This document shows, piece by piece, positions 51,100 to 59,772 of a stretch of DNA of 64,000 nt. The stretch comes from Roseateles sp. DAIF2. Its GTDB lineage: Bacteria; Pseudomonadota; Gammaproteobacteria; Burkholderiales; Burkholderiaceae_C. Location: NCBI RefSeq assembly GCF_015624425.1, contig NZ_CP049919.1:1860001-1924000 (forward strand), written 5' to 3'. How positions within the stretch are numbered: position 1 is the first letter of the stretch; each line of letters begins with the position of its first letter. Both the position numbers and the translations under genes were made by a program. Under the pieces are notes generated by a model, which ran no database searches, was not told the DNA's origin, and saw only the letters and a program-made list of their open reading frames with translations.

Positions 51100-51804
51100 A
51101 TGAGGACCATGATGCGTTTCGACCCGGTGCCCGATGGCGTCTACCCGCGGCTGATCTATCCGCCCTACAAATCGACCCAGGCGCGCGGCCCCAGCCAGGC
51201 GCCGCTGCGCCTGCAGGCGCCGGTGGCGGCACAGCCGGGGCCGGGCTTTGCGCGCGCGCTGCTGCGGCCCTTTGATGCCGACCTGACCCGCCAGGGCAGC
51301 GCCGAGCCGCTGGGCGAGAAGATCGTCGTCACCGGCCGGGTGCTGGACGAGGACGGCCGCCCGGTGCGCGACTCGCTGATCGAGGTCTGGCAATGCAATG
51401 CCGCCGGCCGCTACTGGCACAAGAAGGACCAGCATGCCGCGCCGCTGGACCCGAACTTCTTCGGCCTGGGCAAGCTGCTGACCGATGCGGCCGGTCGCTA
51501 TCGTTTCATCACGATCAAACCCGGCCCCTATCCCTGGGGCAACCACGACAAGGCCTGGCGCCCGGCCCATATCCATTTCTCGCTGTTCGGCAACGTACAT
51601 GCGCAGCGCCTGGTGACGCAAATGTATTTCCCCGCCGATCCGCTGTTCGATTTCGATCCGATCTTCCAGGGCATCCCCGACGCCGCCGCGCGCCAGCGCC
51701 TGGTCGCGCGTTTCTCGATGGACGAGACGGTGGGCGGCGAGATGCTGGGCTATGTGTTCGACATCGTGCTGCGCGGCCGCGCAGCCACGCCCTTCGGCCT
51801 CTGA
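51100..51804 (+). CDS. pcaH: protocatechuate 3,4-dioxygenase beta subunit
   Basis: 234-residue non-haem iron(III) intradiol dioxygenase subunit that cleaves protocatechuate to 3-carboxy-cis,cis-muconate. The iron ligands are readable as two Tyr (NAAGRYWHKKD and GPYPWGN) and two His (WRPAHIHFS). ITGKPxG-like VTGRVLDEDGRPVRDSLIEVWQ is the family core. AGGA lies 5 bp before the chosen ATG; two more ATGs at 51109 and 51112 are alternatives. It is 13 bp after pobA and 9 bp before pcaG. Confidence 0.95.
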   Translation: MRTMMRFDPVPDGVYPRLIYPPYKSTQARGPSQAPLRLQAPVAAQPGPGFARALLRPFDADLTRQGSAEPLGEKIVVTGRVLDEDGRPVRDSLIEVWQCNAAGRYWHKKDQHAAPLDPNFFGLGKLLTDAAGRYRFITIKPGPYPWGNHDKAWRPAHIHFSLFGNVHAQRLVTQMYFPADPLFDFDPIFQGIPDAAARQRLVARFSMDETVGGEMLGYVFDIVLRGRAATPFGL

Positions 51805-51813
51805 GGACGCGAT

Positions 51814-52344
51814 ATGGACGATCACCGCTGCGCCCTGACCAGTTCCCAGACCATCGGTCCCTTTCCGCACGAGGCCTGGGCCTGGGCAGCCATGGCGGAG
51901 CGCCCGGCCTCGGCCACCCTGTGCATCCGCGGCCGCCTGCTCGATGGGCAGGGCCAGGCGATCAACGATGGCTGGATCGAGGCCTGGAGCCCGGCCGTGC
52001 TCGAGCGGGAGCAGGGGGCGGCCATGCCCGGCTTTCGCCGCGTCGCCACCGACGAGGCCGGCGCCTTCATGCTCTGGCTGACGCCGACCGGCCGGCCCGG
52101 TGAGCCGGCGGCCCATATCACGGTGTTCGCCCGCGGCCTGCTGAAGCATCAGCATTGCGCCCTGTTCCTGGCCGACGATCCCGGCCTCGCCGGTTCGGCC
52201 CTGCTGGCCCAGGTACCCGAGTCCCGCCGCCACAGCCTGATCGCGCAAGTCCTGACCCCGGGCGAGGGCGGGCCCGGCTACCGCTGGGACATCCGCCTGC
52301 AGGGCGATGCCGGCAGCGAGACGGTGTTCTTCGACTACGTCTGA
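51814..52344 (+). CDS. pcaG: protocatechuate 3,4-dioxygenase alpha subunit
   Basis: 176 residues, the shorter non-catalytic partner of PcaH. The N-terminus TSSQTIGPFPHEAWAWA is the usual alpha-subunit start (TxxQTxGPF). The central IRGRLLDGQGQAINDGWIEAWSP parallels the beta-subunit core but lacks the Tyr/His iron ligands, as expected. GAGGA overlapping the pcaH stop is the ribosome-binding site. Confidence 0.94.
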   Translation: MDDHRCALTSSQTIGPFPHEAWAWAAMAERPASATLCIRGRLLDGQGQAINDGWIEAWSPAVLEREQGAAMPGFRRVATDEAGAFMLWLTPTGRPGEPAAHITVFARGLLKHQHCALFLADDPGLAGSALLAQVPESRRHSLIAQVLTPGEGGPGYRWDIRLQGDAGSETVFFDYV

Positions 52345-52400
52345 GCCCCGCGCCGGGCTCTTCAGGCAGATTGTGCGAACAGCGGCGACAATAGCCGCCA

Positions 52401-52427
52401 GGCGGGCCATGAGCCCGCCGCCTTTTT
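52401..52427 (+). terminator. intrinsic terminator after pcaG
   Basis: GGCGGGC/GCCCGCC stem with loop CATGA, followed by GCCTTTTT. It lies 56 bp after the pcaG stop and only 16 bp before the next start codon, so it may also lie inside the leader of that gene. Confidence 0.75.
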
Positions 52428-52443
52428 GTCGATCCGGAGTCTT

Positions 52444-53556
52444 ATGAAGAGCGTCACTTCTAAAATACGCGCATGGTCCGCCAGGGCCCTGCTGTCCGTC
52501 GGCCTGAGCGCCGTCGCCATCGCGCTGTCTGCGAACGCCGCACCCGCTGCCGCGCCGCTGCCCAAGACCGCCTTTGTCTACATGAGCCCGGTCGGCGATG
52601 CCGGTTGGACCTACCAGCATGAGCAGGGCCGCCGCGCCGCCGAGAAGGCCCTGCCTGGCTTGCAGTCGACGATGGTCGAGAACGTGGCCGAGGGCCCCGA
52701 TTCGGAGCGCGTGATGCGCGACCTGGTCCAGCAGGGCCACCAGCTGATCTTCGCCACCAGCTTCGGCTATCTGGAACCGGCGCTGCGCGTCGCGGCCGAG
52801 TTCCCGCAGGTGCGGATCGAGCATGCCGGCGGCTACAAGACCGCGCCGAACTTGAACACCTACAACGCCCGCTTCTACGAGGGCCGCTACCTCGCGGGCC
52901 TGCTGGCCGCCAAGAGCAGCAAGAGCGGCATCGCCGGCTATGTGGCGGGCTTCCCGCTGCCCGAGGTGGTGCAGGGCATCAACGCCTTCGCGCTGGGCAT
53001 GCAGGCGGTCAATCCGAAGGCGCAGGTGAAGGTGATCTGGCTCAACGCCTGGTACGACCCGCCGCGCGAGCGCGAGGCCGCGCTGACCCTGATCCACCAG
53101 GGCGCCGATGTGCTGACCAACCACAGCGGCTCGCCCGCGGTGCCGCAGACGGCCGAGGAAAAGGGCGTCAAGCTGATCGCCTACACCAGCGACATGAGCC
53201 GTTTTGCGCCCAAGGCGCAGCTCGCGGCGGTCACGCACCACTGGGGGCCGTACTACGCGCAGCGCATTCAGGCGCTGCAGTCCGGCCAGTGGAAGCCGCA
53301 GCCCACCTGGGGCGGGTTGAAGAGCGGCATGATCGAGCTGTCGGCGCTGAATGCCGAGGTGCCCAAGGCGACGCGGGCGCTGATCGAACAACGCCGCAAG
53401 GACATCGTCGCCGGCCGCTTCGCGCCCTTCTCGGGCCGCCTGGTCGATGCCCAGGGGCAGGAGCGCCTGGCCAAGGGCCAGCTCGACGACACGGCGATCG
53501 CGACGATGAACTGGTTCGTGCAGGGCGTGCAGGGCGGCGTTACAAGTCCCCGCTGA
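52444..53556 (+). CDS. BMP-family ABC transporter substrate-binding protein
   Basis: 370 residues. Signal peptide up to about residue 40 (LLSVGLSAVAIALSANAAPA). The mature start TAFVYMSPVGDAGWTYQHEQGRRAAEKAL and the segments QLIFATSFGYLEPALRVAAEFPQVRIEHAGGYKT and GIAGYVAGFPLPEVVQGINAFALG are typical of the basic membrane protein (BMP/PnrA) family, whose studied members bind purine nucleosides. No lipobox is seen. No permease or ATPase gene adjoins it. GGAG precedes the ATG. Its place after the pca genes, behind a terminator, does not prove a role in aromatic uptake. Confidence 0.9.
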   Translation: MKSVTSKIRAWSARALLSVGLSAVAIALSANAAPAAAPLPKTAFVYMSPVGDAGWTYQHEQGRRAAEKALPGLQSTMVENVAEGPDSERVMRDLVQQGHQLIFATSFGYLEPALRVAAEFPQVRIEHAGGYKTAPNLNTYNARFYEGRYLAGLLAAKSSKSGIAGYVAGFPLPEVVQGINAFALGMQAVNPKAQVKVIWLNAWYDPPREREAALTLIHQGADVLTNHSGSPAVPQTAEEKGVKLIAYTSDMSRFAPKAQLAAVTHHWGPYYAQRIQALQSGQWKPQPTWGGLKSGMIELSALNAEVPKATRALIEQRRKDIVAGRFAPFSGRLVDAQGQERLAKGQLDDTAIATMNWFVQGVQGGVTSPR

Positions 53557-53612
53557 CGAGCGGCGGCGGCAGCGCCTAGACTCCCGGGCAGCATCAATGC
53601 CTGGGAGGGGCC

Positions 53613-56600
53613 ATGAGGTCTGCCACCACAACAAGAACGACCACGCGCGGCCTGCTGGCTGCGTTCCTGCTGCTGTTACTCAACGCCACGGCCGTCCAGG
53701 CCGCCAGCGTCGTCCAGGTCAGCCCGCAGGGCGAGGTGGCGCAGGCGCGCCAGCTGCGCCTGCGCTTTTCCGAAGCGGTGGTGCCGCAGGGCGATCCGCG
53801 CCTGCCGGATCCGGCCGCGCTGTCCTGCGATGGCCTGCCTGCGCCCAAGGGCAACGGCCGCTGGTCCGGTGCCAACGAATGGCTGTTCGATCTGAACGAG
53901 CCGCTGCCGGCCGGCGCACGCTGCCGCATCGCGCTGCGCGCCGAGTTCAAGCCGCTGCAGGGCGAGCTGAGCGGCCCGCGCGAGTTCACGTTCAACACCG
54001 GCGCGCCCAGCGTCGTGCAGGTCGAGCCCTGGCCGGACAGCCGGATCGAGGAGGGCCAGGCCTTCCTGCTGCAGCTGACCGGCGCGATCAAGCCCGAGAG
54101 CCTGGCGCGCGGCGCCTGGTGCGAGGCGGAGGGCATCGGCGAACGCCTGCCGGTGCGCGCGATCATCGGGCCCGAGCGCGAGGCGCTGCTGAAGAGCAAG
54201 CGCATCGCCGCCCGGCTGCAGGAGCGCTACCTGCTCCTGAGCTGCCAGCGCCCGCTGCCGCCCAAGGCGCGCGTGCGCCTGGTCTGGGGGCCGGGTCTTG
54301 CCTCGGCGCTGAACCCGCAGCTGCTGACGCGCGCCGAACAGCGCTTCGACTACCAGGTGCGCGAGCCGCTGACGGCCGAGTTCAGCTGCGAGCGCGAGCG
54401 TGCCGGCGCACCCTGCCTGCCGATCCGGCCGCTGGCGCTGCGCTTCTCCGATCCGGTGCCGCGCGAGGCGGCGCTGGCCGTGCGGCTGAAACCCGCCAGC
54501 GGTGCTGCCATCGCGCCGCTGATCGACAAGGACGACAAGTCGCCCGAGCTGTCCGAGATCCGCTTCCCGACGCCGCTGGCCGAGAACGCGGCCTTCACGC
54601 TCGAGCTGCCCGCCTCGATCAAGGACGCCAGCGGCCGGCCGCTGGCCAACGCCGCCAGCTTCCCGCTGAAGGTCACCACCGGCGGCGCGCCGCCGATCGC
54701 CAAGTTCGCGGCCGCGCCCTTCGGCATCGTCGAGCTGCCGACCGAGCGCGAGGCCGGCAGCCCCGCGCTGCTGCCGATCACCCTGCGCCACACGCAGCCG
54801 GACATGGCGGCCGGCGCGGTGCGCATCAAGCGCCTGGAGACCGACGCCGAGGTGCTGGCCGCCTACCTGAAGCTCAAGCGCTGGCATGAGACCCAGCTGC
54901 CGGCGCGCGAGCTCGGCCTGCCCCGCTCGCAATGGACCGAGACGGTGGAGGACACCAACGCGCAGGGCCGCACCATCTCGCGCCAGGTGACCCGCTATGT
55001 CGCGACCCGCGAGGTGCCGCTGCTGGACGCCAGGGACCCGGCCGCGCAACAGCTGACCCTGCCGGCGCTGCAGGCCGAGGGCAAGGAGGCGCGGCCCTTC
55101 GAGGTCGTCGGCCTGCCGATCGCCAAGCCCGGCTATCACCTGGTCGAGATCGCCTCGCCCCGCCTGGGCCAGGCACTCTTGGACAAGGCGCAGGCGATGT
55201 ATGTGCGCACCGGCGTGCTGGTCACGAACCTGGGCGTGCATTTCAAATGGGGGCGCGAGAACAGCCTGGTCTGGGTCACCAGCCTGGACCGCGGCCGGCC
55301 GGTGGCCGGCGCCGAGGTGGCGGTCAGCGATTGCCGCGGCAAGCGCCTGTGGGCCGGCCGGACCGATGCGCAGGGCCGCGCCGCGGTGCCGCAGGCGCTG
55401 GAGCTGCCGCGCGGCAGTTCCGACGAGCGCTGTGAGGGCGAGTACGGCTTCTTCGTCACCGCCCGCAGCAAGAGCCCGCTGGGCGTGCAGGACATGGCCT
55501 TCGTGTTCAGCGGCTGGAACCGCGGCATCGAGTCCTGGCGCTTCAACCACCCAACCGCGCGCGGTGCTGCGCCCGATGCGCGCGCCCACACCGTGCTGGA
55601 CCGCAGCCTGCTGCGCGCCGGCGAGACGGTGTCGATGAAGCACTATTTCCGCTTCGAAACCGGGCAAGGCCTGACCCTGCCCAAGCCCGATCAGCTGCCG
55701 ACCCGCGTGCGCCTGACCCATGAGGGCAGCGGCCAGGAGTTCCTGCTGCCCGAGCCGCTGGCCTGGGAGGGGCAGCGCAGCGCCCTGAGCCAATGGGCGA
55801 TCCCGCCGGCCGCCAAGCTGGGCGTCTACCAGGTCAGCCTGGAGCGCGGCGAGGGGGCAGCCAAGCGCAGCTGGCCCAGCGGCGACTTCCGCGTCGAGGA
55901 GTTCCGCGTGCCGCTGGTGGAGGCGCGGCTGACCCCGCCCAAGGGCCCGCTGGTCGCGCCCGGTGAGCTGAAGATCCCGGCGCAGCTGAACTATCTGTCG
56001 GGCGGCGGCATGGCCCAGGTGTCGCTGTCGGTCTCGGCCCTCTTGCGCCCGCGCGGCCTCAACTTCGCCGGCTATGAGGATTTCCAGTTCCAGCCGCCGC
56101 GCGATCCGCAGTCGCAGCAAGCGGACGCAACGGAGGAGGGCGGCGAGGACGCGCCGCAGCGCAACGCCAAGTTGGTGGCCGACAAGCTGGCCCTGAGCAC
56201 CGACCGCCAGGGCGCGGCCACCATCGTGCTGAAGGGCCTGCCCAAGCTGAGCGAACCCAGCGAGCTGCTGGCCGAGGTGAGCTTCAACGATCCGAACGGC
56301 GAGCGCCAGACCCGCGCGCTGCTGCTGCCGCTGTGGTCGGCCAAGCTGGCGCTGGGCTTGCGCGCCGCGTCCTGGGCCAGCAACCGCGGCAAGGTCGCCT
56401 TCAAGGCGGTGGCGCTGGACCTGAACGGCAAGCCGCTGGCGGGCCAGGCGGTCGCGGTGCGCGCCCGGGTCACCCAGACCCTGTCGACCCGCAAGCGCAT
56501 GGTCGGCGGCTTCTATGCCTACGACAACCGGGTCGAGGTCAAGGAGCTGGGCGCGGTCTGCGAGGGCAAGAGCGATGCGCAGGGCCTGCTGGCCTGCGAG

Positions 56601-59513
56601 GCTCAGCTCGATGCCGCGGGCCAGGTGGAACTGATCGCCGCGGCCAAGGATGCCGACGGCCGCCTGGTCGAGGCCGCCACCAGTGTCTGGATCACGCGCC
56701 AGGGCGAGCTCTGGTTCGCCCAGGACAACGACGACCGCATCGACCTGCTGCCGGAAAAGCGCAGCTATGAGCCCGGCGAGACCGCGCGGCTGCAGCTGCG
56801 CATGCCCTACCGCGAGGCGACCGCGCTGGTCGCGATCGAGCGCGAGGGCATCATCGACAGCCGGGTCGTCACGGTGCGCGGCGACGACCCGACCATCGAG
56901 CTGAAGATCGAGCGCGACTGGTCGCCCAATGTCTATGTCTCGGTGCTGGCGCTGCGCGGCCGGGTGCACCATGTGCCCTGGTACAGCTTCTTCACCTGGG
57001 GCTGGCGCGCGCCGCGCGACTGGTGGCGCGACTGGCGCGCCGGCCGCGACTACCAGGCGCCCACCGCGATGGTGGACCTGGCCAAGCCCTCGTTCAAGCT
57101 GGGCGTCGCGGCGTTGCAGGTGGGGCTGGCGCGGCACCGGCTGCAGGTGACGGTGACGCCCGACAAGCCGCAGTACGGCGTGCGCCAGAAGGCGCTGGCC
57201 CGCATCAAGGTGCAGGGCGCCGACGGCCAGCCGGCCGCCGGCGCCGAGCTGGCCTTCGCCGCGGTCGACGAGGGCCTGCTGGCGTTGCGTCCGAACCAGA
57301 GCTGGGACCTGCTCGACGCGATGCTGCGCGCGCGAGCCTGGGGCGTCGAGACCGCCAGCGCGCAGAGCGAGATCATCGGCCGGCGCCATTACGGCCGCAA
57401 GGCGGTGGCCGCGGGCGGCGGCGGCGGGCGCGGCGCGACGCGCGAGCTGTTCGACACCCTGCTGCTGTGGCAGCCGCGTGTGAAACTGGATGCCAAGGGC
57501 GAGGCCCTGGTCGAGGTGCCGCTGAACGATTCGCTGACGGGCTTCCGCCTGGTGGCGGTGGCCGATGCCGGCGCCCAGGCCTTCGGCAGCGCGCAGACGA
57601 CGATCCGCGTCACGCAGGACCTGCAGCTGCTGTCGGGCCTGCCGCCGCTGGTGCGCGAGGGCGACCAGTTCCAGGCGCTGCTGACCCTGCGCAACACCAC
57701 CGGCCGGGAGATGAAGCTGCGCGCCGGCCTGAGCGGCAGCGCCAACATCGGCTCGGAGGCCGGGCCGGAGCTGCGGCGCGAGCCACTGAACCTGCCGGCG
57801 CAAGACCTGACCCTGGCCGCCGGCGCCGCGCGCGAGCTGCAATGGACCGTCACCGTGCCGCCGGGCGCGGTCAGCCTGGCCTGGGAGGCCGAGGTGGCGG
57901 AGCAGGGCGGCGGTGGTGCGCGCGACCGCATGAAGACCACGCAGCTGGTGCAGCCGGCGGTGCCGGTGCGCGTGCTGCAGGCCAGCCTGACGCAGCTGGA
58001 TGGGCGTTTGAGCCTGCCGATCGCCGCGCCGGCCGATGCGCTGCCGGGCCGCGGCGGCATCAACGTGGCGCTGCAGCCCAGCCTGTCGGGTGCGCTGCCG
58101 GGGCTGCGGCGCTTCTTCGAGACCTATCCCTACAGCTGCCTGGAGCAGCTGAGCTCCAAGGCGCTGGGTCTCGGCGATGCGAAGCAGTGGCAGGCGCTGA
58201 TGGGCCGGTTGCCGACCTACCTCGACAGCGACGGCCTGGCCAACTACTTCCCGCCGCGCGGCGACCAGGCGCCGCAGGGCAGCGACCGCCTGACCGCCTA
58301 CCTGCTGGCGGCCTCGCACGAGGCCGGCCAGGCTCTGCCGGACGGTGCGCGCGATGCGATGCTGGATGGGCTCTCGGCCTTCGTCGAGGGCCGCGTGCAG
58401 CGGCGCTTCTGGTCGCCCAAGCCAGACGCCGAGGTGCGGCGCATCGCCGCGCTGGAGGCGCTGTCGCGCTACGGGCGCGCCAGCGCGCGCCTGCTGGCGA
58501 CGGTGGAGGCGCGCAATATCGGCACCTGGCCGACCGCCGCGCTGATCGACTGGCTGCAGATCCATCGCCGCGTCGCGGGCGCGCCGGAGCGCGACAAGCG
58601 CATCGCCGAGGCCGAGTCGCAGTTGCGCAGCCGCCTGAACTATGCCGGCACGACGCTGAAGTTCAGCAACGAGGAGGGCGATGCCTGGTGGTGGCTGATG
58701 GACAGCGCCGATGCCAATGCCGCGCGCCTGATCCTCGCGGTGCTCGAGTCGCCGGGCTGGAAGGACGAGCTGCCGCGCCTGGTGACCGGCGCGCTGGGCC
58801 GCCAGAAGCAAGGTTCCTGGGGCACGACCACGGCCAACCTCTGGGGCGTGCTGGCGCTGCAGAAGTTCGCGGCGCGCTACGAGTCGGTCAAGCCGGCCGG
58901 CCGCAGCGTTGCGAGCCTGGGCGACAAGAGCCAGAGCTTCGACTGGGCGCGCGAGCCCAAGGGCGGCGCGCTGCTGCTGCCCTGGCCGGCGCAGGCCGGC
59001 AGCTTGGCGGTGGAGCAGCAGGGCGCGGGCAAGCCCTGGGTCACGGTGCAGAGCCTGGCCGCGCTGCCGCTGAAGGCGCCGCTGGTCTCCGGCTACCGCG
59101 TCAGCAAGAGCCTGCAGCCGATCGAGCAGAAGGTGAAGGAGCGCTGGAGCCGCGGCGACGTGGTGCGCGTGCGTCTGGAGCTGGAGGCGCAGGCCGATAT
59201 GAGCTGGGTTGTGCTGTCCGATCCGGTGCCGGGCGGCGCCACCATCCTGGGCTCGGGCCTGGGCGGCGACTCGGCGATCGCGACCCAGGCCGAGCAGCGC
59301 GAGGGCAGCGCCTGGCTGGCCTATGAGGAGCGCGCCTTCGAGGCCTGGCGCGGCTATTACCAGTACCTGCCGCGCGGCAAGCATGTGATCGAGTACACGC
59401 TGCGCCTGAACAACCCGGGCCGCTTCCAGCTGCCGCCGACGCGCGCCGAGGCGATGTATGCACCGGATAGCTTCGGGGAGCTGCCGAATTCGGCGCTGGA
59501 GGTTCAGCCGTGA
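53613..59513 (+). CDS. bacterial alpha-2-macroglobulin with thioester motif
   Basis: 1,966 residues, a giant periplasmic protease-trapping protein (YfhM/ECAM-like). Sec signal peptide at residues 1-30 ending VQAA; no lipobox Cys, unlike E. coli YfhM, so it may be soluble. Macroglobulin-like beta domains fill the first two-thirds (for example RTGVLVTNLGVHFKWGRENSLVWVTSLDRG and VEEFRVPLVEARLTPP). The bait-enclosing region is followed by the thioester CLEQ at Cys1509-Gln1512 in TYPYSCLEQLSSKALG and the helical thioester domain. It is expected to trap attacking proteases and to work with PBP1C, encoded next. The ATG follows GGGAGGGG. Confidence 0.95.
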   Translation: MRSATTTRTTTRGLLAAFLLLLLNATAVQAASVVQVSPQGEVAQARQLRLRFSEAVVPQGDPRLPDPAALSCDGLPAPKGNGRWSGANEWLFDLNEPLPAGARCRIALRAEFKPLQGELSGPREFTFNTGAPSVVQVEPWPDSRIEEGQAFLLQLTGAIKPESLARGAWCEAEGIGERLPVRAIIGPEREALLKSKRIAARLQERYLLLSCQRPLPPKARVRLVWGPGLASALNPQLLTRAEQRFDYQVREPLTAEFSCERERAGAPCLPIRPLALRFSDPVPREAALAVRLKPASGAAIAPLIDKDDKSPELSEIRFPTPLAENAAFTLELPASIKDASGRPLANAASFPLKVTTGGAPPIAKFAAAPFGIVELPTEREAGSPALLPITLRHTQPDMAAGAVRIKRLETDAEVLAAYLKLKRWHETQLPARELGLPRSQWTETVEDTNAQGRTISRQVTRYVATREVPLLDARDPAAQQLTLPALQAEGKEARPFEVVGLPIAKPGYHLVEIASPRLGQALLDKAQAMYVRTGVLVTNLGVHFKWGRENSLVWVTSLDRGRPVAGAEVAVSDCRGKRLWAGRTDAQGRAAVPQALELPRGSSDERCEGEYGFFVTARSKSPLGVQDMAFVFSGWNRGIESWRFNHPTARGAAPDARAHTVLDRSLLRAGETVSMKHYFRFETGQGLTLPKPDQLPTRVRLTHEGSGQEFLLPEPLAWEGQRSALSQWAIPPAAKLGVYQVSLERGEGAAKRSWPSGDFRVEEFRVPLVEARLTPPKGPLVAPGELKIPAQLNYLSGGGMAQVSLSVSALLRPRGLNFAGYEDFQFQPPRDPQSQQADATEEGGEDAPQRNAKLVADKLALSTDRQGAATIVLKGLPKLSEPSELLAEVSFNDPNGERQTRALLLPLWSAKLALGLRAASWASNRGKVAFKAVALDLNGKPLAGQAVAVRARVTQTLSTRKRMVGGFYAYDNRVEVKELGAVCEGKSDAQGLLACEAQLDAAGQVELIAAAKDADGRLVEAATSVWITRQGELWFAQDNDDRIDLLPEKRSYEPGETARLQLRMPYREATALVAIEREGIIDSRVVTVRGDDPTIELKIERDWSPNVYVSVLALRGRVHHVPWYSFFTWGWRAPRDWWRDWRAGRDYQAPTAMVDLAKPSFKLGVAALQVGLARHRLQVTVTPDKPQYGVRQKALARIKVQGADGQPAAGAELAFAAVDEGLLALRPNQSWDLLDAMLRARAWGVETASAQSEIIGRRHYGRKAVAAGGGGGRGATRELFDTLLLWQPRVKLDAKGEALVEVPLNDSLTGFRLVAVADAGAQAFGSAQTTIRVTQDLQLLSGLPPLVREGDQFQALLTLRNTTGREMKLRAGLSGSANIGSEAGPELRREPLNLPAQDLTLAAGAARELQWTVTVPPGAVSLAWEAEVAEQGGGGARDRMKTTQLVQPAVPVRVLQASLTQLDGRLSLPIAAPADALPGRGGINVALQPSLSGALPGLRRFFETYPYSCLEQLSSKALGLGDAKQWQALMGRLPTYLDSDGLANYFPPRGDQAPQGSDRLTAYLLAASHEAGQALPDGARDAMLDGLSAFVEGRVQRRFWSPKPDAEVRRIAALEALSRYGRASARLLATVEARNIGTWPTAALIDWLQIHRRVAGAPERDKRIAEAESQLRSRLNYAGTTLKFSNEEGDAWWWLMDSADANAARLILAVLESPGWKDELPRLVTGALGRQKQGSWGTTTANLWGVLALQKFAARYESVKPAGRSVASLGDKSQSFDWAREPKGGALLLPWPAQAGSLAVEQQGAGKPWVTVQSLAALPLKAPLVSGYRVSKSLQPIEQKVKERWSRGDVVRVRLELEAQADMSWVVLSDPVPGGATILGSGLGGDSAIATQAEQREGSAWLAYEERAFEAWRGYYQYLPRGKHVIEYTLRLNNPGRFQLPPTRAEAMYAPDSFGELPNSALEVQP

Positions 59514-59584
59514 CAGCACTTCGACGCAGGACGCCAATGGCGGCCTGCTCCGTCGCCCCATGTTTCGCCGGCTGAGGGCTTTGC

Positions 59585-59755
59585 GCCAAGAGCAGGGGGC
59601 GGGGAGCTTCGCTCATGCTTCAGGCTTGCGCCTGAAGCGCTCACCAGGCACAAGTAGTCCACCGGACTACTTGTGTCCGGGTTCGCTCCTCCGGACCGGG
59701 CTGCGCCCGCTTCTCCCCCTTGACTTCGCTGCGCCCCCCGCCCCCTACTCTTGGC
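59585..59755. repeat. MITE-like nested palindromic element between the macroglobulin and pbpC
   Basis: Outer 20-bp arms 59585-59604 and 59736-59755 are complementary with one mismatch. Inside are three hairpins: 59617-59625/59630-59638 (GCTTCAGGC), 59649-59660/59664-59675 (CACAAGTAGTCC, perfect 12 bp), and 59675-59680/59691-59696 (GTCCGG). The element is 171 bp with no obvious gene and no clear target-site duplication. It lies in the 259-bp gap before the preferred pbpC start. Confidence 0.75.
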
Positions 59756-59772
59756 TATCGCTGCCGCGAGGT

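Noticed and set aside
53676..59561. Antisense open frame of about 1,960 codons opposite the macroglobulin gene
   Set aside because: Long antisense frames are expected in very GC-rich genes. Its sequence is Arg/Gln/Ala-rich with no domain, while the sense strand has clear family motifs.
59458..59772. pbpC starting at the ATG at 59458 or 59560
   Set aside because: The added residues are encoded by the palindromic element and read as Arg/Pro/Ser-rich sequence unlike PBP1C; the signal segment begins after 59773.
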